In this document: positions 17,355-25,347 of the stretch, piece by piece
How the letters are laid out: each line of letters starts with the position of its first letter
How positions within the stretch are numbered: position 1 is the stretch's first letter
Source: Anaerolineae bacterium
Lineage (GTDB): Bacteria > Chloroflexota > Anaerolineae > Aggregatilineales > UBA2796
NCBI GenBank assembly: GCA_019637555.1
Contig: JAHBVK010000003.1
Location: 158,236 to 222,235 of the forward strand
Direction: 5' to 3'
Length of the DNA: 64,000 nt
Notes under the pieces: model-generated
What the model was told of the DNA's origin: nothing
The model's database searches: none
Seen by the model: the letters and a program-made list of their open reading frames with translations, nothing else
Position numbers and translations under genes: made by a program

Positions 17355-19091
17355 GTGAATTCTCGTCGCAGAAAATTCATCTCCTATTACAAACCGTATC
17401 TCGGGCTGTTCTTAGCGGATATGGCGTGTGCCTTCATCGTCTCTGGCGCGGCGCTGCTGCTGCCACTGTGTACCGGGTACATCACCAAAAGCGTGCTAGC
17501 GGAAAATAATCCCGACGCACTCAACCAGATTTACGGCATGGGTGCGATCATGCTGCTGCTGGTGATCATCCATACCGCCTGCAACCTGTTCGTGGACTAT
17601 CAGGGGCACATGATGGGCACCCTAATGGAAAGCGATATGCGCCGCGAACTGCTGGAACATTATCAGAAGCTGTCGTTCAGTTTCTATGACGATAACCGCA
17701 CCGGACAACTGATGACGCGCCTGTCCACTGATCTGTTCTCACTGTCGGAGTTCTACCATCACGGACCGGAAGACCTCGCTATCGCCTTTCTCAAGCTGAT
17801 CGGCGCGTTCGTGATCATGTTTCATCTCAATACCAGCCTGACACTGATGATCCTCGCCTTTCTGCCGCTAGTGATCGTCTACGCGTTCTACTTCAACCGT
17901 CGTATGAACATCGCCTTACTTGCCATGCACGAGCGCATCGGGGACATCAATGCACAGGTTGAGGATACGTTAGCGGGCATCCGTGTCGTCAAGTCCTTTA
18001 CCAACGAGCACATCGAACAGCGTAAGTTCGAGCGTGAAAACGCGCGGTTTGTGGTTAGTCGGCGAGATGGCTACCGCAGCGAAGGCTATTTCTACAGCGG
18101 CACGGGGCTATTCGTCCAACTGATCACGTTCGCTGTGATCGTCTTTGGCGGAATCGCAATCGTCAATCGCTCCTTCGATCTGCCTGATTTACTGACCTAT
18201 CTGCTGTGCGTGGGCATCCTCACCGAACCAATCCAGCGGTTAGTCAACTTTGCACGCCTGTATCAGGAAGGCACGACAGGTTTCAACCGCTTCATGGACA
18301 TTATGGAGATTGCCCCCGACATTCAGGACGCGCCGCAGGCAGTCGAACTCACCGACGTGCGCGGCGATGTGCAGTTTAAGGAGGTCAGCTTCAAGTATCG
18401 CGAAGAGTCAAACTTCGTGGTCAAGCACATCTCGCTCAATGTGAAGGCGGGTGAATACGTGGCACTAGTGGGATCATCAGGCGTCGGCAAGACCACGCTG
18501 TGCTCGTTAATCCCGCGTTTCTACGAGGTTAGCGAAGGCTGCATCCTGATCGACGGCATGAACATCAAGGATGTCACGCTGCGTTCACTGAGGCGCAACA
18601 TCGGCATCGTGCAGCAGGATGTCTATCTATTCGCGGGAACAGTGGCAGAGAATATCGGCTACGGCAAACCCGACGCCAGCGACGCTGAGATCATCGCGGC
18701 GGCAAAGCGGGCGAACGCGCATGACTTCATCATGGCACTACCGCACGGCTACGATACGGATATTGGTCAGCGCGGCGTCAAACTCTCCGGCGGTCAGAAG
18801 CAGCGTCTGAGCATCGCCCGCGTGTTCCTCAAGAATCCACCGATTTTGATCTTCGATGAGGCGACCAGTTCCCTCGATAATGAGAGTGAACGCGCCGTCC
18901 GCGAATCGCTGGAATCGCTGACCGACAACCGCACCACCTTCGTGATCGCGCACCGCCTGTCGACGGTCAGGCACGCGCAGCGCATCATCGTCCTCACGGA
19001 TCAGGGTGTTGAGGAGCAGGGTACGCACGATGAATTGATCGCGCGGGGTGGCACGTATGCTAATTTGTATAACCTTCAACTGGAGCTGTGA
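17355..19091 (+). CDS. ABC transporter, fused permease and ATPase (exporter type)
   Basis: 578 residues in the order of a type IV exporter half-transporter. A six-helix transmembrane domain (about 15-310) is followed by a nucleotide-binding domain with Walker A (GSSGVGKTT), a Q-loop, the signature LSGGQKQR, Walker B (ILIFDEATSSLD) and the switch histidine (IAHRLSTV). It should work as a homodimer exporting lipids, drugs or peptides. GTG 17355 is chosen because AGGAG ends 7 nt upstream and the protein then begins at the first cytoplasmic helix. The frame is open back to 17295, but that stretch has no ribosome site. No partner half-transporter is adjacent. Confidence 0.93.
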   Translation: MNSRRRKFISYYKPYLGLFLADMACAFIVSGAALLLPLCTGYITKSVLAENNPDALNQIYGMGAIMLLLVIIHTACNLFVDYQGHMMGTLMESDMRRELLEHYQKLSFSFYDDNRTGQLMTRLSTDLFSLSEFYHHGPEDLAIAFLKLIGAFVIMFHLNTSLTLMILAFLPLVIVYAFYFNRRMNIALLAMHERIGDINAQVEDTLAGIRVVKSFTNEHIEQRKFERENARFVVSRRDGYRSEGYFYSGTGLFVQLITFAVIVFGGIAIVNRSFDLPDLLTYLLCVGILTEPIQRLVNFARLYQEGTTGFNRFMDIMEIAPDIQDAPQAVELTDVRGDVQFKEVSFKYREESNFVVKHISLNVKAGEYVALVGSSGVGKTTLCSLIPRFYEVSEGCILIDGMNIKDVTLRSLRRNIGIVQQDVYLFAGTVAENIGYGKPDASDAEIIAAAKRANAHDFIMALPHGYDTDIGQRGVKLSGGQKQRLSIARVFLKNPPILIFDEATSSLDNESERAVRESLESLTDNRTTFVIAHRLSTVRHAQRIIVLTDQGVEEQGTHDELIARGGTYANLYNLQLEL

Positions 19092-19110
19092 GGCGAGTAT
19101 CCAGCCCAAA

Positions 19111-19200
19111 ATTCCCGGCGCTTCAGCGCCGGGCTGAAACAGTATCTAACTTGCTGAAGTTAGTACTACTCTTTTAGCTCGAGGCTTGAGTGCCGGGAAC
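19111..19200 (+). repeat. REP-like element, family D, second copy
   Basis: A perfect 9-bp hairpin CCCGGCGCT/AGCGCCGGG (19114-19133), the shared core GGGCTGAAACAG, then CTAACT/AGTTAG (19146-19163) and a closing GTGCCGGGAA arm. It may also end transcription of the ABC exporter gene. Confidence 0.7.
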
Positions 19201-19223
19201 GTGAGTCAATAGCACCTCACCAC

Positions 19224-19253
19224 TTGCCAAATAGAACAAATGTACGGTATAAT
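19224..19253 (+). promoter_or_regulatory. Promoter of the araC-like gene
   Basis: TTGCCA at 19224-19229, an 18-bp spacer and TATAAT at 19248-19253. The predicted transcription start is near 19260, so the upstream ATG at 19240 cannot be the start codon. This supports ATG 19300. Confidence 0.65.
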
Positions 19254-19299
19254 AATTGCCTGTTCAGCGCTAGATCACCAGCACCCATTAGGGAAAGCT

Positions 19300-19989
19300 A
19301 TGAGCTTTGTGGTTCAAGGCAGGACGTCGGACTCGCCCTATATCGAGATGATCTGGCATGGGCATGTGATTCGCGACTACGCGCCTGTCTGCCCTGCCGA
19401 TGTGCGCTGGAATCTGCTGTTCGCCAAGCGCGATGGACGCATCCGCGTCTCTGTCGAAGGTCCAACCACCGGATTCGTACCCAAGACTCAATCCGAGGGC
19501 AGCGAATTTCTGGTGATCAAGTTTAAGCTCGGCACCTTTATGCCCTATCTACCTGCCAGCAAACTGGTCGATGCTGATGCCTTCTTGCCGGAAGGAGCGG
19601 GCAAATCCTTTTGTCTGGATGGCTCTACATGGCAATTCCCTGATTTCGATAACGTCGAAATATTCGTGGAACGTCTGGTGCGCCAGAACATTCTCGTGAT
19701 CGATCCGCTGGTCAGTGCGGCAGCACAGCAAGCACAACAAGGTCATGTAGAGTTATCAGAGCGCACGCTGCGCCGCCGCTTCCTCTATGCAACTGGATTG
19801 ACGCACAAGACGATCCAGCAGATCGAGCGGGCGCAGCAAGCAGCGGCACTGTTGGAACAAGGTACGCCGATTCTCGATGCCGTTTACCAGCTTGGCTACG
19901 CAGATCAGCCGCACCTGACCAGATCGCTGCGGCGCTTCATCGGCAGCACACCGGCACAGATTATCCGCGCTGCCCAAGTTCAAGTTTAA
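19300..19989 (+). CDS. AraC-family transcriptional regulator
   Basis: 229 residues: an N-terminal sensing domain of beta-rich character (about 1-140) and a C-terminal AraC pair of helix-turn-helix motifs. The first is LSERTLRRRFLYATG and the second ILDAVYQLGYADQPHLTRSLRRF, with the family ending IGSTPAQI. The N-terminal segment fits the DUF6597-like domain found in many AraC proteins (SPYIEMIWHG). ATG 19300 follows AGGGAAAGCT and lies downstream of the predicted transcription start. Its target is unknown. It stands alone between the ABC exporter and the flavin oxidoreductase, either of which it could control. Confidence 0.88.
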   Translation: MSFVVQGRTSDSPYIEMIWHGHVIRDYAPVCPADVRWNLLFAKRDGRIRVSVEGPTTGFVPKTQSEGSEFLVIKFKLGTFMPYLPASKLVDADAFLPEGAGKSFCLDGSTWQFPDFDNVEIFVERLVRQNILVIDPLVSAAAQQAQQGHVELSERTLRRRFLYATGLTHKTIQQIERAQQAAALLEQGTPILDAVYQLGYADQPHLTRSLRRFIGSTPAQIIRAAQVQV

Positions 19990-20103
19990 TAATCTCACCA
20001 GCCATCATCGACCCACCATCTGCAACGCTGTCCATTTTTTTCAAGACGCAGCTATCTGGCTGTGTTACGATGCAATTGTTCGATCTCACCGAAAGGACAC
20101 CTG

Positions 20104-21441
20104 ATGACACTGGCAAGTCTGGAAACGCTCAAGCAAGATTTTTCTGGCGATGTGATCCTGCCAGAAGACAACAACTACGAACAAGTACGCAATGCCTACA
20201 TCTATAAAGGATCGCCAGCAGTTGTGCTGCGTCCTAACAATGCTGCCGATGTCGCCGCTGCCATCCGTTATGCCAAAGATCGCGGCTTACTGTTGTCGAT
20301 CCGCAGCGGTGGGCACAGCAACGCCGGACATTCCACGAATAACGGTGGCTGTGTAATCGATCTTTCGGGCATCAATCAGGTCGAGGTGATCGACACCGCT
20401 AGACATCTCGTCCGCATCGGCGCGGGCGCGAAGTGGGGCGATGTTGCCAAGGCGCTGCAACCGCATCATCTGGGGATCTCCTCCGGTGATACCGTTTCCG
20501 TCGGTGTTGGCGGCTTGACGCAGGGCGGTGGCATCGGCTGGATGGTACGCAAGCACGGTCTGGCGATTGATAGCCTCGTGGCGGCGGAAGTGGTCACAGC
20601 GGATGGTCGCATTCTGCGTGCCAGCGCCAGTGAAAACGCCGATCTATTCTGGGGCATTCGCGGCGGCGGTGGCAATTTCGGTGTGGTCACCAACTTCGAG
20701 TTTGAGGCACATCCCGTCGGCAAAGTCCACGCGGGCGTGATCATGTATGCGCTCGACGATGTGCCTGCTTTGGTCAAGGGTTGGCGCGATTATATGCGCG
20801 TTGCACCTGAAGAACTAAGCACGACGCTGCTGTTGATGCCCAACTTTGGCGATTTCCCGCCCGGCGCGATGGTTCTGGTTTGCTACGCTGGCGACGATGC
20901 CGCTGCCGCGCAGCAAGCGCTTGATCCGCTGCTAAAAATCGCTCCGGTACTGCAACAACACATCAACGAAAAAGAATATGCCGCCGTACTGGAAGAAGCC
21001 CGCCCGCCTGCCGGAGTCCGCATCCTCGTCCGCAATGCCTTTGTACCTGATTTCAATGACGATCTGGTGGCAGCAGTCGCGGCGCATCACTGCAAGACCG
21101 GCACACCCGCACTGCAAATCCGCAGTCTCGGGGGAGCGATGAAACGCGTCCCTGCAGATGCCACCGCCTTCGCGCACCGTGATGCCGAAGTTCTGTTCGT
21201 TGCCGCGATCTTCCTACCGCTGGATGCCGACGACGCCATGACTAAAGCAGCACTCAAGCCGTGGGACGCGATCTCTTACACGTCGACAGGCGCGTACATC
21301 GGGTTCTTCGACAGCGCCACCGCCAAAGAAGTCGCCGCGATCTACCCGCCTGCTACCTATCAACGGTTGGCGAAGATCAAGAAGCAGTACGATCCGCAGA
21401 ACGTTTTCAATCAGAACTACAACGTCACCCCCGCCGATTAA
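20104..21441 (+). CDS. FAD-binding oxidoreductase (berberine-bridge/GlcD fold)
   Basis: 445 residues. The PCMH FAD-binding half begins near 35 and carries RSGGHSNAGHS, where the first His normally bears 8-alpha covalent FAD. The position that holds the second (6-S-cysteinyl) link in bicovalent members is SGDTVSVGVGG here, with no Cys, so a single covalent link is predicted. The C-terminal BBE motif (YDPQNVFNQNYNV) is intact. These enzymes oxidise sugars, lactones or alkaloid-like alcohols using oxygen. ATG 20104 has AAAGGA about 9 nt upstream. A strong terminator follows at 21465, so the gene is probably monocistronic. Confidence 0.9.
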   Translation: MTLASLETLKQDFSGDVILPEDNNYEQVRNAYIYKGSPAVVLRPNNAADVAAAIRYAKDRGLLLSIRSGGHSNAGHSTNNGGCVIDLSGINQVEVIDTARHLVRIGAGAKWGDVAKALQPHHLGISSGDTVSVGVGGLTQGGGIGWMVRKHGLAIDSLVAAEVVTADGRILRASASENADLFWGIRGGGGNFGVVTNFEFEAHPVGKVHAGVIMYALDDVPALVKGWRDYMRVAPEELSTTLLLMPNFGDFPPGAMVLVCYAGDDAAAAQQALDPLLKIAPVLQQHINEKEYAAVLEEARPPAGVRILVRNAFVPDFNDDLVAAVAAHHCKTGTPALQIRSLGGAMKRVPADATAFAHRDAEVLFVAAIFLPLDADDAMTKAALKPWDAISYTSTGAYIGFFDSATAKEVAAIYPPATYQRLAKIKKQYDPQNVFNQNYNVTPAD

Positions 21442-21464
21442 TGTTCGATCTCGGCAGTATGCGC

Positions 21465-21491
21465 AAGCCCGCTTCGGCGGGCTTTTTGTTT
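21465..21491 (+). terminator. Rho-independent terminator
   Basis: A perfect 8-bp stem AAGCCCGC/GCGGGCTT with a TTCG tetraloop, running straight into TTTTTGTTT. It ends the flavin oxidoreductase transcript. Confidence 0.9.
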
Positions 21492-21562
21492 ATGCGGCGT
21501 TTCAGTTGCCATATCAGAACACATGAGCTAAACTTCTGCTCAAGTAGCTATTTACGCTGACG

Positions 21563-21649
21563 CTCACCCCAACCCCTCTCCCGCATGTGTGAGAAGGGCG
21601 AAAACAAACTTCCCCTCTATCCGCGTGCGGGGGGCTGGAAGGTGAGGGG
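21563..21649. repeat. REP-like palindromic repeat, family A
   Basis: CTCACCCC at the left and GGTGAGGGG at the right enclose CCCCTCTCCCGC and CGTGCGGGGGG blocks. It is more degenerate than the copies at 1.9 and 46 kb. It lies immediately upstream of the small HhH gene. Confidence 0.6.
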
Positions 21650-21674
21650 TGATCTACCGATCAGGAGCAAATGT

Positions 21675-21902
21675 ATGACCCACAAGATCGATCCCAAACG
21701 CGGTGGCTTCCCGCCGAACCTCAGTCAACCTGCGTTACGGGCGCTCGAAAACGCAGGCTATCACAACCTCAACCAGTTAACCGCTATCACCGAAAAAGAC
21801 TTGCTCGCGCTGCATGGCATGGGAGCTAAAGGCATCCGACTGCTGCGCGAGGCGCTTGCCGAGAGAGGCTTATCGTTCGCGCAGCCGCAGCCGAAGAAGT
21901 AA
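21675..21902 (+). CDS. Small helix-hairpin-helix protein like the RNA polymerase alpha C-terminal domain
   Basis: 75 residues. The pattern LSQPALRALENAGYHNLNQL, then ITEKDLLALHGMGAKGIRLLREAL, follows the alpha-CTD fold with its paired HhH motifs; the second has the GMGAKG hairpin. Stand-alone proteins of this type probably bind DNA, but their role is not known. ATG 21675 has AGGAG 7 nt upstream. The frame is open further upstream only because it reads through the REP-like repeat. A promoter-binding accessory role is an inference from the fold. Confidence 0.75.
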   Translation: MTHKIDPKRGGFPPNLSQPALRALENAGYHNLNQLTAITEKDLLALHGMGAKGIRLLREALAERGLSFAQPQPKK

Positions 21903-22047
21903 ACGCCGCCGACATTAGACTAGACTCCCACCGCACTCCCTCTGCAGTCTCATCGTCGCACCACCAAAGCACCATTGCAGCACAGTCAAATTCAACCAAA
22001 AGCCTACTTATGTTCTGACGCGCACAAACCTGACGATGGGGGATACT

Positions 22048-22833
22048 ATGCTGCTTAAAAACAAGAATGCTGTGATCTACGGGGCAGGGGGCGCAATCGG
22101 CAGCGCGGTGGCGCTAGCCTTTGCACGCGAAGGCGCAACAGTCTTTCTGGCTGGCAACACCAGTGCCAAACTTGACGCTGTAGCACAGCAGATCACCAAC
22201 GCGGGTGGATCAGCCGAAACCGCGCAAGTTGATGCATTGGATAACGAGGCGATAGAGGATCATCTGAGCACCATCCTCAGCAAGGCTGGCACTATTGACA
22301 TCTCTTTCAATGCCATCGGACTCGGTGATACGCAGGGCGCACCGCTGATTGACATGCAGCAAGAGCGCTTTGCACTGCCGATCAGCACTGCTATGCAAAC
22401 CCATTTCTTCACCGCTACCGCCGCCGCGCGACAGATGGCGAAGCAGCGATCAGGGGTGATTATGGCGATCACGGCGAACGTCGCCCGCGTGCCAGAACCA
22501 AACGTCGGCGGATTCGGAGTCGCATGCGCTGCCATCGAGAGCTTGTGCCGTCAGTTGGCGGTTGAGGTCGGACCACTTGGCATCCGCGTCATCTGCTTGC
22601 GATCCGCTGGATCGCCAGATGCGCCGGGAGTGCGGGAAGCATTCAAACTGCGCGCGGCGGAGATAGGCACTTCGCTTGAGGAATTTACCGCCTATGCTGC
22701 CAGAGAAATCCCGCTGCGCCACCTACCACTGCTGGCGGAAGTCGCCAATGTCGCCGCGTTCATGGCATCTGATCAGGCAAGCGCGATGACGGGCGCAGTC
22801 GCCAATGTGACCTGCGGGCAGATTATTGACTAA
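22048..22833 (+). CDS. Divergent short-chain dehydrogenase/reductase family protein
   Basis: 261 residues of Rossmann fold with the cofactor motif YGAGGAIGSAV (about 11-21) and the NAxG-type segment FNAIGLGD. The catalytic centre is abnormal: where classical SDRs have YxxxK, this protein reads FGVAC, with Phe for Tyr and Cys for Lys, and the catalytic Ser region is TANVA. Such changes mean it either has an altered mechanism, like some enoyl-reductase-type SDRs, or is not a standard oxidoreductase. ATG 22048 is chosen because the GGGGGA run lies just upstream; ATG 22036 has no ribosome site. Confidence 0.85.
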   Translation: MLLKNKNAVIYGAGGAIGSAVALAFAREGATVFLAGNTSAKLDAVAQQITNAGGSAETAQVDALDNEAIEDHLSTILSKAGTIDISFNAIGLGDTQGAPLIDMQQERFALPISTAMQTHFFTATAAARQMAKQRSGVIMAITANVARVPEPNVGGFGVACAAIESLCRQLAVEVGPLGIRVICLRSAGSPDAPGVREAFKLRAAEIGTSLEEFTAYAAREIPLRHLPLLAEVANVAAFMASDQASAMTGAVANVTCGQIID

Positions 22834-22838
22834 CGTTG

Positions 22839-22922
22839 CCTCTCCCTGCCCGCAGAGTGCAAAACCTCCGATCAACGCGGATTCCCTTCCCGTTGACGGA
22901 GAGGGGGTAGGAGGTGAGGTAA
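22839..22922. repeat. REP-like palindromic repeat, family A
   Basis: CCTCTCCCTGCC at the left, and TTCCCGTTGACGGAGAGGGGG then GAGGTGAGGTA at the right. It shares the GTTGACGGAGAGGGG block with the copy at 1.9 kb. It lies between the SDR and DUF2277 genes. Confidence 0.65.
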
Positions 22923-22960
22923 ACTTATTCGAAATTCCGCTTAGTGTTAAGGGTGTAATC

Positions 22961-23251
22961 ATGTGTCGGAACATCAAAACTCTGTATAACTTCGCACCAC
23001 CCGCCACCGAAGACGAGATTCAGGCAGCGGCGTTGCAGTTCGTACGTAAGATCAGCGGCTTCAATAAGCCCTCAAAAGGGAACGAAGCGGCATTCCTCGC
23101 CGCCGTCGATCAGATTGCCGCCGCCGCTAGCACGCTGCTCAACTCGCTGGAAACCAACGCCGCGCCGCGAGATCGCATTATCGTGGCAGCGCAAGCCAGA
23201 GAGCGCAGTGCCAAACGCTTCGGGCGTCTGCCAGAGAAACGACAGGGATAG
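22961..23251 (+). CDS. DUF2277 family protein
   Basis: 96 residues starting MCRNIKTLYNFAPPATEDEI, the conserved opening of DUF2277, with the family's LQFVRKISGF and the later AAPRDR and AKRFG motifs. The protein is predicted to be small, soluble and alpha-helical. The family is widespread and has no known function. The Cys at position 2 is conserved in the family as I recall it. ATG 22961 is clear because the upstream extension reads through a repeat. A hairpin at 23304 probably ends the transcript. Confidence 0.88.
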   Translation: MCRNIKTLYNFAPPATEDEIQAAALQFVRKISGFNKPSKGNEAAFLAAVDQIAAAASTLLNSLETNAAPRDRIIVAAQARERSAKRFGRLPEKRQG

Positions 23252-23303
23252 TAATGAACAGCGTACGCTGATGGTCGTTAAAATCGTACGGTAACTGTCT
23301 CAT

Positions 23304-23323
23304 CCCGGAGCAGAAGCTCCGGG
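23304..23323. terminator. Hairpin after the DUF2277 gene, possible terminator
   Basis: An 8-bp stem CCCGGAGC/GCTCCGGG with a 4-nt loop, 52 bp after the stop codon. There is no T tract, so it may instead be a single-hairpin REP remnant like family D. Confidence 0.4.
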
Positions 23324-23410
23324 TATGCGCCAAGCAGTCACCGCTCTTGACAACTTGCTCGATCACTCCTACTATGTCCGTAGCTGATATATCAGAAACG
23401 GATGCAATGA

Positions 23411-23782
23411 ATGTCTACCCCTGCCAAACCTGACAATCTGCGCGATTTGCTGCCGCTGACTCCCGCGGTGTTTCACATCCTGCTGGCGCTGGCAGACGGT
23501 GAAAAGCACGGTTACGGGATCATGCAAGAGGTCACGGCTATTTCCAACGGCGCGATCAAGATGGGACCGGGTACGCTCTATGGTTCGATCAAGAGAATGC
23601 TGGAATCGCAGCTGATCCGCGAAACCGACGAGCGCCCCGATCCGGCGTTGGATGATGAGCGCCGCCGCTACTATGAACTGACCGCGCTCGGTAAACGGGT
23701 GCTCTCAGCGGAGTTGCAGCGGATGGAGAGCTTGCTTAACGTAGCACGCACGAAAAGGTTTGCTGGAGGGCTATCCTCATGA
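23411..23782 (+). CDS. PadR-family transcriptional regulator
   Basis: 123 residues with the PadR winged helix: LTPAVFHILLALADGEKHGYGI, then GPGTLYGSIKRMLESQLI, the wing with RRRYYELT and the family's LGKRVL, and a C-terminal dimerisation helix. Its stop overlaps the start of the membrane-protein gene by 4 bp (ATGA), so the two are translationally coupled. PadR genes paired in this way usually repress the operon in which they lie and respond to small hydrophobic compounds. The ligand here is unknown. Confidence 0.9.
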   Translation: MSTPAKPDNLRDLLPLTPAVFHILLALADGEKHGYGIMQEVTAISNGAIKMGPGTLYGSIKRMLESQLIRETDERPDPALDDERRRYYELTALGKRVLSAELQRMESLLNVARTKRFAGGLSS

Positions 23783-24657
23783 CGACGCGACCACGCCCCA
23801 CGATGCCGAACATCGCTGAACGCGGCTATCAACTGCTGCTGCTGCTCTACCCGCCTGATCATCGGGCGGAGTACGGTTACTGGATGGCACAAGCATTCCG
23901 CGATTTGTGCCGCGATGCCTACCGCGATCACGGTCTGATCGGGCTGCTGGAGGTGTGGCTGCGTACTTTCATTGATGCGCTGCTTACCGCGTATCAGGAA
24001 CGGCGGCGTACCGTGAACGTGTTCAAGCCAGTTGCCCTGCGCGGCGCATGGATCACGCTGCTTGGTGGTGTGCTGCTGCTGATCGGTGCAGCCGCGCAAT
24101 CAATCGTCTTGATCCCCTTCTGGCAGCGCTGGCGTTATCAGTCGATGAGCGAGAGCCTGTGGTGGCTGATCTTTCCGGCAATATTATGCCTGTTGTTCAC
24201 TTACTGGCAGCTTTATCGCCAGCATGCAGGGCGCATCGGCGTGTGGGGACGGGGTTTATTCAACGCCGCTACCATCTTCGGATCGATCTCACTCCTGATG
24301 ATGGTCGGCTTGGTTGTCCTCAAAGATCCGCCCGGCTGGTGGGATGCCATGATGATTCCCTGTATCCTCTACGTCATCACGTTGGCGATCATCGGCTTGG
24401 AAAATCTTCACTGGAAATTGCTTCCACGCTGGAACTTCCTACTCTTGCTGGTCGGGTTGCCGATGCTGCTAGCGATCCTCTTGCAGCAGTTCGTCGGCTA
24501 TGTCGCCATCGGGCAGGCTGCTGACGATCTCGAGCGCTTGCTGTACTTTCTCGCATATCTGGTGATGGGCTTAGCTTCCTTTGTACTCGGCATCGTGCTG
24601 ACGCTGGCGGCAAGGGTTAACGCTGGGCGCGGGTCGCCATCAGTAAATCAGGGATAA
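23779..24657 (+). CDS. PadR-linked integral membrane protein
   Basis: 292 residues. The first 75 are a soluble region with LYPPDHRAEYGYWMAQAFRD, resembling the prefix domain found before some ABC permeases and in PadR-linked membrane proteins. After it come about seven hydrophobic segments, the first around LLGGVLLLIGAAA. No ATPase or transporter motif is visible. The 4-bp overlap with the padR gene indicates that PadR controls it. A role in envelope stress or export is an inference from such pairings; the family is not otherwise recognised. Confidence 0.8.
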   Translation: MTTRPRPTMPNIAERGYQLLLLLYPPDHRAEYGYWMAQAFRDLCRDAYRDHGLIGLLEVWLRTFIDALLTAYQERRRTVNVFKPVALRGAWITLLGGVLLLIGAAAQSIVLIPFWQRWRYQSMSESLWWLIFPAILCLLFTYWQLYRQHAGRIGVWGRGLFNAATIFGSISLLMMVGLVVLKDPPGWWDAMMIPCILYVITLAIIGLENLHWKLLPRWNFLLLLVGLPMLLAILLQQFVGYVAIGQAADDLERLLYFLAYLVMGLASFVLGIVLTLAARVNAGRGSPSVNQG

Positions 24658-24775
24658 GATCAATCTGCTGTAACTTCCATCTTTTGCCTGTGCGTCTATC
24701 TCCTCAGACCATCCACCTCCCTTTCCCTCAACCTGAAATACTCGCTATCATTGACGCAAAATAGGAACTTTGCCC

Positions 24776-25330
24776 ATGAATCCCACCGCCTCCATCGTTT
24801 CCATTGCGGGCAGTCCGTCCGCGCCCTCGCGTTCGGCGGCACTGCTAAATTACCTCCATACCGTGATCCAAGAGCAAACTAGCGCCGTCATCTCGCTGAT
24901 CACCGTGCGCGATCTCAATCACAGTGCCCTGATCACTGGCGACTTCGACGATCCTTCAATCGATGTGGCGACGGGAATGATCACTGATGCTGACGGCGTA
25001 ATCGTAGCAACGCCCGTCTACAAAGCGGCGTACAGCGGCGTCCTCAAAGTGCTGCTTGATCTACTGCCACAGAACGCGCTGGCGGGCAAAGTGATCCTGC
25101 CTATCGTCTCCGGCGGCGCACCCGGACACATGCTGGCATTGGATTACGCGCTCAAGCCTGTGCTGGCGGCGCTCGGTGCTGGACAAATCCTCAACGGTGT
25201 CTACCTGATCGACAGTCAATACGACTACAGCGAAGGCAAGATCATGCGCTTCCACGATGTAGGTGCAGAAACCAAACTGCGCGAGGCGGCGCTGGCGTTC
25301 ATCAAAGCAATCGAGCACAACAAAGAATAA
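24776..25330 (+). CDS. ssuE: NADPH-dependent FMN reductase (SsuE type)
   Basis: 184 residues of flavodoxin-like fold. The FMN phosphate loop is SIAGSPSAPSRSAALL near the N-terminus, and the family segment TPVYKAAYSGVLKVLLDLLP is intact, followed by the SGGAPGHMLALDYALKPVL stretch. In SsuE systems this enzyme hands reduced FMN to the monooxygenase SsuD, whose gene begins 17 bp downstream. ATG 24776 has AGGAA 8 nt upstream. The pair releases sulfite from alkanesulfonates during sulfur limitation. Confidence 0.9.
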   Translation: MNPTASIVSIAGSPSAPSRSAALLNYLHTVIQEQTSAVISLITVRDLNHSALITGDFDDPSIDVATGMITDADGVIVATPVYKAAYSGVLKVLLDLLPQNALAGKVILPIVSGGAPGHMLALDYALKPVLAALGAGQILNGVYLIDSQYDYSEGKIMRFHDVGAETKLREAALAFIKAIEHNKE

Positions 25331-25347
25331 TCTTAAGGGAGAGCATG

